DNA from: Streptomyces finlayi
GTDB taxonomy: Bacteria; Actinomycetota; Actinomycetes; Streptomycetales; Streptomycetaceae
Length of the DNA stretch: 64,000 bases
Direction of reading: 5' to 3'
Assembly: GCF_014216315.1 (NCBI RefSeq)
Contig: NZ_CP045702.1
Coordinates: 6,510,001-6,574,000, forward strand
Numbering within the stretch: the first letter of the stretch is position 1; every line of letters begins with the position of its first letter. The translations under genes were made by a program, and so were the position numbers. Positions 58,856 to 64,000 of the stretch are shown in pieces. The notes under the pieces are model-generated. The model searched no databases. It was not told where the DNA came from and saw only the letters and a list, made by a program, of their open reading frames with translations.

Positions 58856-59557
58856 ATGACCAGTACGGTCCCCGCGTCCCTGACTCGCACGGCCGAAGGT
58901 TCCACGCTGCAGGCCGTCCTTCTCGACATGGACGGCACTCTGGTCGACACCGAAGGTTTCTGGTGGGATACGGAGCTGGAGGTCTTCGCGAGCCTGGGTC
59001 ACCGGCTCGACGAGGCCTGGCGCGATGTCGTCGTGGGCGGTCCGATGACCCGCAGCGCGGGGTATCTCATCGACGTGACCGGCGCGGACATCAGGCTCGA
59101 CGAGCTCACGGTGCTGCTCAACGACTGCTTCGAGAAGCGCATCGACCGCGGTGTGCCGCTGATGCCCGGAGCGGCACGGCTGCTCGCCGAACTCGCGGCG
59201 CACGACATGCCGACCGCCCTGGTCTCCGCCTCGCACCGCCGCATCATCGACCGCGTCCTGGACTCGGTCGGACACCACCACTTCGGCCTCACGGTCGCGG
59301 GGGACGAGGTCACCCGTACCAAGCCCCATCCGGAGCCCTACCTCTCCGCGGCATCCGGATTCGGGGCGGATCCCCTGCGCTGCGCCGTCATCGAGGACAC
59401 CGCGACGGGAGTGGCCGCGGCCGAGGCCGCGGGCTGCCGTGTGGTGGCCGTACCGTCCGTCGCCCCGATCGCACCGGCCGCCGGAAGAGTGGTCGTGGGA
59501 TCGCTCGAAGATGTCGATCTCGCATTTCTCCGGGGCCTGGTCACCGGAATCCTCTGA
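58856..59557 (+). CDS. HAD-family phosphatase
   Basis: 233 aa with an ideal GGAGGAG site. HAD motif I is LLDMDGTLVDTE (nucleophile Asp24, acid Asp26), the alpha-helical C1 cap (WWDTELEVFASLGHRLDEAW), motif II TALVSASH, motif III lysine in TRTKPHPEPYLSAA and motif IV VIEDTATGVAAAEAAG. This is the beta-phosphoglucomutase/phosphatase-like subgroup. It removes phosphate from a sugar phosphate or similar; the substrate is unknown. It follows metH, separated by the UUCG hairpin, and may be read through from it. Confidence 0.9.
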   Translation: MTSTVPASLTRTAEGSTLQAVLLDMDGTLVDTEGFWWDTELEVFASLGHRLDEAWRDVVVGGPMTRSAGYLIDVTGADIRLDELTVLLNDCFEKRIDRGVPLMPGAARLLAELAAHDMPTALVSASHRRIIDRVLDSVGHHHFGLTVAGDEVTRTKPHPEPYLSAASGFGADPLRCAVIEDTATGVAAAEAAGCRVVAVPSVAPIAPAAGRVVVGSLEDVDLAFLRGLVTGIL

Positions 59558-59922
59558 GGCACGCACCGAGAGTGTTCTTGTGAATGTACGGAAAAGCTCT
59601 CGGTCTCAGAACGTGTGCTCGCTCTCCCCCCGACGCAGGGGTAAATCAGGTTCATGTCAATAGGTCGAAAACGGGTCGTGTGCGGACTTTGCCCGGCCAT
59701 GGGTGATTCTCTCGCGGCTGAAATCTTACGATGTGACCCGATTCGACCCACTGACCGGCGCTCTGCGTCACGCCGTGTGCGAAAGACAACCAGGCGGACA
59801 ATTCCTCGTGCCGCCCCTTCTGGAGGGCGGTGGACAGCGCGAGCAGTCCCGTCTGTCAGGCGTCGCCGACCATCCCTACTAATCTCGTTTTCTCACATAC
59901 CGGAATGAGGGAGAACGCTCAG
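59558..59922. other. 365-bp gap without a gene
   Basis: This region is less GC-rich than its surroundings (for example CTTGTGAATGTACGG, GAAATCTTACGATGTG and CTAATCTCGTTTTCTCACATACC). No open frame with coding character, RNA gene or strong hairpin is visible. It probably holds the promoter and leader of the lipoprotein gene that starts at 59923. Confidence 0.6.
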
Positions 59923-61524
59923 ATGAACCGCAAGACGCTGGTGCTGCCGGCCGTGGTCGGCCTGCTCGCGCCCGTACTCGCCGCCTGCGGGGTGACGGGA
60001 GGCGGCGACGAGGGCGAGGACACCATCGTCGTCGGCACCACGGACCAGTTCATCGCCACGAAGGACAACCCGGCGCCGCTCGACCCGGCCATCGGCTACG
60101 AAGCGGGCGTGTGGAACGTTCTGCGACAGACGGTGCAGACCCTCATGCACGTCCCGCGCGGCGGCGGTGAGCCCGTGCCCGACGCCGCGAAGAGCTGCGT
60201 CTTCACGGACACGGAGAACGAGAGCTACCGCTGCACCCTGCGCAAGGGGCTCACCTTCGCCGACGGCACGGCGCTCACGCCCGAGGACGTGCGGTACTCC
60301 GTCCAGCGCGTCCTCGACATCAATTCCGACAGCGGCCCCGCCGGTCTGCTCGACAACATCGACAAGATCGAGACCAAGGGCGACGACGAGGTCATCTTCC
60401 ACCTCCGCAGCTCGGACGCGACCTTCCCGTACAAGCTCGCCACGCCCGCCGCGGGCATCGTCGCGCAGGACAAGTACCCGTCGAAGAGCGCCCGCAAGGG
60501 CTTCCAGGTCGACGGCTCGGGCCCGTACACGATGAAGCCCGAGGTCAAGAACGGCCAGGTGACCAAGGTCCTCTTCACCAGGAACCCGAAGTACATGGGC
60601 GACCTGGAGGTGCTCAACGACAAGGTCGAGCTGGACCTGTTCCCGGACGCCGCCGCGATGGGCGAGGCGCTCGACGCCAAGAAGGTCGACCTGATGACCC
60701 GCACCATGTCGCCCGGGCAGGCCGGCCGGATGCTCGTGAAGCCGAAGGACGGGGTGAAGCTCACCGAGATGCCCGGCCTCGCCATCCGCTACCTCGGTTT
60801 CAACACGGACGCCCCCTCGGTGAAGAGCAAGGCCGTCCGCCAGGCCATGGCCCGCGTCATCGACCGCGGCGCCATCGCGAGCAAGGTGTACGGCACCACC
60901 GCCGAGCCGCTGTACTCGCTGATCCCGTCCACCATCACCGGCCACACCAACTCGTTCTTCAACAAGTACGGCGAGCCCGACACGGCCAAGGCGGCGGCCA
61001 CGCTGCGCGCCGCCCGTATCGACACGCCGGTGAAGTTCACACTGCACTACACGACGGACCATTACGGACCCGCGACCGCCACCGAGTTCGAGATGCTGAA
61101 GCAGCAGCTGAACGACTCGCAGCTGTTCGACGTGACCGTCGAAGGCACCCCCTGGGCGGAGTACCGCCCGGCGCAGAAGCGCGGCGACTACGACGTCTAC
61201 GGCATGGGCTGGTTCCCGGACTTCCCGGATCCGGACAACTACACGGCGCCGTTCCTGGACAAGAACGACTTCCTCAACTCGCCCTACCGCTCCGCCGTGG
61301 CGGAGAAGACCCTCATCCCGCAGTCCCGCCGCGAGACGGACCGCAGCGCCGCGTCCAAGACCTTCGAGCGGCTCCAGGACATCGTCGCCGACGACGTCCC
61401 CGTACTCCCGGTCTGGCAGGGCAAGCAGTACATCGCCTCCCGTGAAGGCCTCACCGGGGTGGAGTGGGCCGTCAACGCCTCCGCCGACCTCCACCTGTGG
61501 GAGCTCGGGCGCGGCACCGCGTAA
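59923..61524 (+). CDS. ABC-transporter substrate-binding lipoprotein (peptide/nickel family 5)
   Basis: 533 aa. Lipoprotein signal with lipobox LAAC (PAVVGLLAPVLAACGVTGGG), so the protein is anchored outside the membrane. The SBP_bac_5 fold is clear: RKGLTFADGTALTPEDVRYSVQRVLD, QVDGSGPYTM, KYMGDLEVLNDKVELDLF, AVRQAMARVIDRGAIASKVYG and a C-terminal DVPVLPVWQGKQYIA. It binds oligopeptides or a related solute for an ABC importer. No permease or ATPase gene is adjacent; a terminator follows at once, so it acts with transport parts encoded elsewhere or as a sensor. Ribosome site GAGGGAGAA. Confidence 0.9.
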   Translation: MNRKTLVLPAVVGLLAPVLAACGVTGGGDEGEDTIVVGTTDQFIATKDNPAPLDPAIGYEAGVWNVLRQTVQTLMHVPRGGGEPVPDAAKSCVFTDTENESYRCTLRKGLTFADGTALTPEDVRYSVQRVLDINSDSGPAGLLDNIDKIETKGDDEVIFHLRSSDATFPYKLATPAAGIVAQDKYPSKSARKGFQVDGSGPYTMKPEVKNGQVTKVLFTRNPKYMGDLEVLNDKVELDLFPDAAAMGEALDAKKVDLMTRTMSPGQAGRMLVKPKDGVKLTEMPGLAIRYLGFNTDAPSVKSKAVRQAMARVIDRGAIASKVYGTTAEPLYSLIPSTITGHTNSFFNKYGEPDTAKAAATLRAARIDTPVKFTLHYTTDHYGPATATEFEMLKQQLNDSQLFDVTVEGTPWAEYRPAQKRGDYDVYGMGWFPDFPDPDNYTAPFLDKNDFLNSPYRSAVAEKTLIPQSRRETDRSAASKTFERLQDIVADDVPVLPVWQGKQYIASREGLTGVEWAVNASADLHLWELGRGTA

Positions 61525-61537
61525 ACAGCGCACGACA

Positions 61538-61585
61538 ACACCGCGTGGCGACACCGCGTGGCGACACCGCGTGGCGACACCCCGT
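61538..61585 (+). repeat. 13-bp tandem repeats after the lipoprotein gene
   Basis: ACACCGCGTGGCG is repeated three times exactly (61538-61576), with a partial fourth copy to 61585. It starts 13 bp after the stop codon. It looks like replication slippage, a possible variable-number locus. Confidence 0.85.
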
Positions 61586-61596
61586 CACAACAGAAA

Positions 61597-61628
61597 GGCC
61601 GGTCCGGGTGACACACCCCGGACCGGCC
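61597..61628. terminator. 12-bp bidirectional terminator
   Basis: GGCCGGTCCGGG (61597-61608) pairs perfectly with CCCGGACCGGCC (61617-61628), loop of eight, between convergent lipoprotein and response-regulator genes. Confidence 0.85.
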
Positions 61629-61653
61629 GGCAGGGTGGCACGCCACCCACTGC

Positions 61654-62325
61654 TCACTGGGCGCCGGGGCGCACCAGTCCGCTCTCGTACGCGTACACGG
61701 CGGCCTGCACGCGGTCGCGCAGACGGAGCTTCGTCAGTACGTGGCCCACATGGGTCTTGACGGTCGTCTCGCTGACGAACAGGTCTGCGGCGACCTCCGC
61801 GTTGGACAGTCCGCGCGCCACCAGTTTCAGCACCTCGACCTCACGGTCCGTCAGCGTGTGCAGGGCGTCCGGGACCGGGTCCTCGCCGGACGGCAGATGG
61901 TCCGCGTACTTGTCGAGCAGCCGGCGCGTGATGCTGGGCGCCAGCATCGCCTCCCCCGCCGCGACCACCCTGATCGCCTGCACCAGTTCGTTGGCCGGAG
62001 CGTCCTTGAGGAGGAAGCCACTGGCTCCGGCGCGCAGCGCCTCCACCACGTACTCGTCGAGATCGAAGGTGGTCAGCACCAGCACCTTCGCCGGGCCGTC
62101 GCGGCCCGGTCCGGTGATCTGCCGGGTCGCCTCGACCCCGTCCATCCGGGGCATCCGGATGTCCATCAGTACGACATCGGGCTGCAGCGCCCGCACCTGA
62201 TCGATGGCCTGCAGACCGTCGCCGGCCTCGCCGACCACCGCGAGATCCCCCTCCGCCTCCAGGATCATCCGGAAGCCGGTGCGCAGCAGCGGTTGGTCAT
62301 CGACCAGAAGGACGCGGATCGCCAC
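61654..62325 (-). CDS. NarL/LuxR-type response regulator
   Basis: 223 aa. The receiver domain has Asp9/Asp10, the phosphoacceptor Asp55 in VVLMDIRMPRMDG, Thr in VLTTFD and Lys in FLLKDAPANEL. A GerE-type helix-turn-helix (LTDREVEVLKLVARGLSNAEVAADLFVSETTVKTHVGHVLTKL) ends the protein. Normally such genes pair with a histidine kinase; none lies in this window, and the neighbouring gene is a nuclease 9 bp upstream. Either the kinase is elsewhere, or it is an orphan regulator. All phosphorylation residues are present. Confidence 0.93.
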   Translation of the reverse strand: MAIRVLLVDDQPLLRTGFRMILEAEGDLAVVGEAGDGLQAIDQVRALQPDVVLMDIRMPRMDGVEATRQITGPGRDGPAKVLVLTTFDLDEYVVEALRAGASGFLLKDAPANELVQAIRVVAAGEAMLAPSITRRLLDKYADHLPSGEDPVPDALHTLTDREVEVLKLVARGLSNAEVAADLFVSETTVKTHVGHVLTKLRLRDRVQAAVYAYESGLVRPGAQ

Positions 62326-62334
62326 GAAATCTCC

Positions 62335-63246
62335 TTAAGGGCCTTCGAGGGCCACCGGTTGGCCGGCCTCGGCCCGGACCTGTCCCATTCTGCCCTGGAC
62401 GTCCTGCGCCGATTCCGCCGGGCGCACGGACAGGGGGTAGACCGGGGGAGTACCGCCGAATTCCGGACAGACGGCACGGTGGTCGCACCAGCCGCACAGC
62501 TTCGTCGGCCGCGGCCGCCATTCGCCGCTTTCAGTCGCCTCCCGGATCGCCTCCCAGAGCGCCAGCAGCTTGCGCTCCACCCGCTCCAGGTCCGCCTCGA
62601 CCGGGTCGTACGTCAGCACGTCACCACTGCCGAGGTAGACCAGCTGGAGACGCCGGGGCACCACGCCCTTCAGCCGCCAGATCACCAGGGCGTAGAACTT
62701 CATCTGGAACAGCGCACCCTCCGCGTACTCCGGACGCGGTGCCTTGCCCGTCTTGTAGTCCACGATCCGGACCTCGCCCGTCGGCGCCACATCGATCCGG
62801 TCGATCACCCCACGCAGCCGCAGCCCGGACTCCAGCTCCGTCTCGACGAACAGCTCACGCTCTGCCGGCTCCAGCCGTGTCGGGTCCTCCAGCGAGAACC
62901 AGCGCTCCACCAGCTGCTCCGCCTCGCCGAGCCACCGCGAAAGCCGCTCACCCTCCGCGTCACCCGAGAACAGCTCCGTCAGCTCCGGCTTCGACTCCAG
63001 CAGCCGGTCCCACTGGCCGGGGATCAACGCCCGTGCCTTCGGAGCCGTACGCTCCACGGCCGGGTTGTCGAACAGACGCTCAAGCACGGCGTGGACCAGC
63101 GTGCCCCGGGTAGCAGCCTCACTGGGCTTCTCGGGAAGCCTGTCGATGACCCGGAAGCGGTACAGCAGGGGACACTGCATGAAGTCGCTCGCCCGCGACG
63201 GAGACAAAGACGTGGGCGGCTGAGGCGGCCGGGGTGCGGAGGTCAT
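62335..63246 (-). CDS. RecB-family PD-(D/E)xK exonuclease
   Basis: 303 aa from an ATG at 63244-63246. Core motifs: SPSRASDFMQCPLLYRFRVIDRLPE with the first cluster Cys, TRGTLVHAVLERLF, the nuclease Asp in RGVIDRIDV and DYKTGKAPRPEYAEG, and the C-terminal LCGWCDHRAVCPEF. The four cysteines fit the iron-sulfur cluster of AddB/Cas4-like nucleases. It probably processes DNA ends in repair. It shares its strand with the response regulator gene 9 bp downstream, so the two may be co-transcribed, and diverges from the M50 protease gene. Confidence 0.9.
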   Translation of the reverse strand: MTSAPRPPQPPTSLSPSRASDFMQCPLLYRFRVIDRLPEKPSEAATRGTLVHAVLERLFDNPAVERTAPKARALIPGQWDRLLESKPELTELFSGDAEGERLSRWLGEAEQLVERWFSLEDPTRLEPAERELFVETELESGLRLRGVIDRIDVAPTGEVRIVDYKTGKAPRPEYAEGALFQMKFYALVIWRLKGVVPRRLQLVYLGSGDVLTYDPVEADLERVERKLLALWEAIREATESGEWRPRPTKLCGWCDHRAVCPEFGGTPPVYPLSVRPAESAQDVQGRMGQVRAEAGQPVALEGP

Positions 63247-63352
63247 GTCGAAGACCCTACGGCCCGCCACTGACACCGGGCGGAATACCATCGACGGCAG
63301 ACCCTCGCACACTGCATGATCGTGGCAAGACGCCACCGACCGAAGGGACCCC

Positions 63353-64000
63353 GTGGACGACAGCGGTGACAGCGGGCGGCCGCAGCAAGGCGCAGGGGGC
63401 ACGGACCCGGGCGCCGCGCCCGACAAGGGCACGCCGAAGCGACCGGCCGAACCGGGCGGCGGCATCCTGATGGGCCGCCCCTTCGGTGTGCCGGTCTACG
63501 TCGCCCCCAGCTGGTTCATCGTCGCGGCGCTCATCACGTGGGTCTTCGGCGGCCAGCTGGAGCGGGTCCTGCCCGGACTCGGGAACATCCGCTACCTGGT
63601 CTCGCTCTTCTTCGCGATCGCCTTCTACGCCTCGGTGCTCGTCCACGAGCTCGCCCACACGGTCGCGGCGCTGCGCTACAAGCTCCCGGTCCGGCGCATC
63701 CAGCTCCAGTTCTTCGGCGGCGTCTCCGAGATCGAGAAGGAGTCCGAGACCCCGGGCCGCGAATTCGTCCTCGCCTTCGTCGGCCCCCTGCTCTCGCTCG
63801 TCCTCGCCGGTGTCTTCTACGCGGGGATGCAGTTCGTCGATCCCCCCACCGTCCCCGGCGTGCTCCTCGCCGGGCTGATGATCTCCAACCTCCTCGTCGC
63901 CGCCTTCAACCTCCTCCCGGGCCTCCCGCTCGACGGCGGACGGATGCTGCGCGCCGTCGTCTGGAAGATCACCGGAAAGCCGATGAGCGGGACCGTCGTC
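63353..64000 (+). CDS. Site-2-type M50 metalloprotease, N-terminal part (runs off the window)
   Basis: 216 codons are seen from a GTG at 63353 with GAAGGGACC upstream; the frame is open to the window end. A polar cytosolic tail of about 40 residues (DSGRPQQGAGGTDPG) precedes GRPFGVPVYVAPSWFIVAAL, the zinc motif HELAH in FYASVLVHELAHTVAALRY, and the third ligand in NLLPGLPLDGGRMLRAVVW. This is the group with a C-terminal CBS pair, expected beyond the window. It cleaves membrane-bound regulators within the bilayer. It diverges from the RecB-type gene. Confidence 0.92.
   Translation, partial: MDDSGDSGRPQQGAGGTDPGAAPDKGTPKRPAEPGGGILMGRPFGVPVYVAPSWFIVAALITWVFGGQLERVLPGLGNIRYLVSLFFAIAFYASVLVHELAHTVAALRYKLPVRRIQLQFFGGVSEIEKESETPGREFVLAFVGPLLSLVLAGVFYAGMQFVDPPTVPGVLLAGLMISNLLVAAFNLLPGLPLDGGRMLRAVVWKITGKPMSGTVV

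Noticed and set aside
55988..59566. An 1192-codon minus-strand open frame opposite metH and the HAD gene
   Set aside because: Same reason: both plus-strand genes have complete catalytic motifs, and the antisense translation is low-complexity.
61538..61585. CRISPR-like array
   Set aside because: The 13-bp units are directly adjacent without spacers, and there are no cas genes. It is a simple tandem repeat.

Overview
The window is a very GC-rich chromosome segment with near-saturated G/C at third codon positions. It carries mycothiol genes (mshC and a mycothiol-dependent formaldehyde dehydrogenase), chaplins with a sortase signal, an F420/LLM-type oxidoreductase and a gylR-glpF-glpK-glpD glycerol operon. 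Together these identify a Streptomyces, or a very close relative. From memory (not checked here), the order from the chaplins to the M50 protease matches the S. coelicolor SCO1675-SCO1652 region, so the right half is core chromosome, while the left half and the block at 46.7-49.8 kb look more variable.

Layout. 1-6.8 kb: end of a TetR gene, a MaoC hydratase, soxR, a zinc-ribbon protein, a NamZ-type exo-muramidase and an SDR / acyl-CoA synthetase / TetR operon. 7-14.5 kb: secreted M28 aminopeptidase with P-domain, an acyl-CoA dehydrogenase / APH-like kinase operon, a glucarate-dehydratase-like enzyme, a medium-chain reductase, two DUF202 membrane proteins and a Nudix hydrolase. 14.7-20.2 kb: FAD dehydrogenase carrying an in-frame repeat insertion, ASCH protein, an unknown protein, an APC permease, then a graveyard of two broken genes (a cytochrome b fragment and a gntP fragment) next to gntK and its GntR regulator. 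21.5-27.4 kb: TetR / APC permease / amidohydrolase cluster and the mscR-MBL formaldehyde pair. 27.4-31 kb: pseudouridine synthase, further gene remnants, an APH-like kinase, an internally deleted esterase and tRNA-Leu(GAG). 31-45 kb: M20 peptidase, two chaplins, DUF5703, a RecD-like protein with damaged ATPase motifs, aldo/keto reductase, LLM oxidoreductase, ferritin-like protein, CorA, and the phosphatase-DUF3090-SCO1664-mshC run. 45.4-49.8 kb: PAC2 protein, then an L-fuconate catabolic pair and its FadR-type regulator. 49.9-55 kb: gyl operon. 55-64 kb: metH, HAD hydrolase with a striking leader hairpin, solitary peptide-binding lipoprotein, NarL-type regulator, RecB-type nuclease and an M50 protease running off the end.

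How the genes work together. Several local circuits can be read from the DNA. A 12-bp identical core occurs upstream of both the SDR/acyl-CoA synthetase/TetR operon and the acyl-CoA dehydrogenase operon, suggesting one fatty-acyl regulon. The FadR-type gene at 49.1 kb and the fuconate operon share an ACATCsGATG-type palindrome, and one copy overlaps a good -10 box. gylR and glpF share a 15-bp operator-like sequence. Most gene ends are marked by long perfect hairpins without U-tracts, as is usual in Streptomyces.

I found no prophage, CRISPR array, insertion sequence or biosynthetic gene cluster. The most unusual items are the strand-specific UUCG hairpin before the HAD gene, the 39-bp in-frame repeat insertion, the palindrome-bounded gene-fragment junction near 20 kb and the motif-degenerate RecD-like protein.
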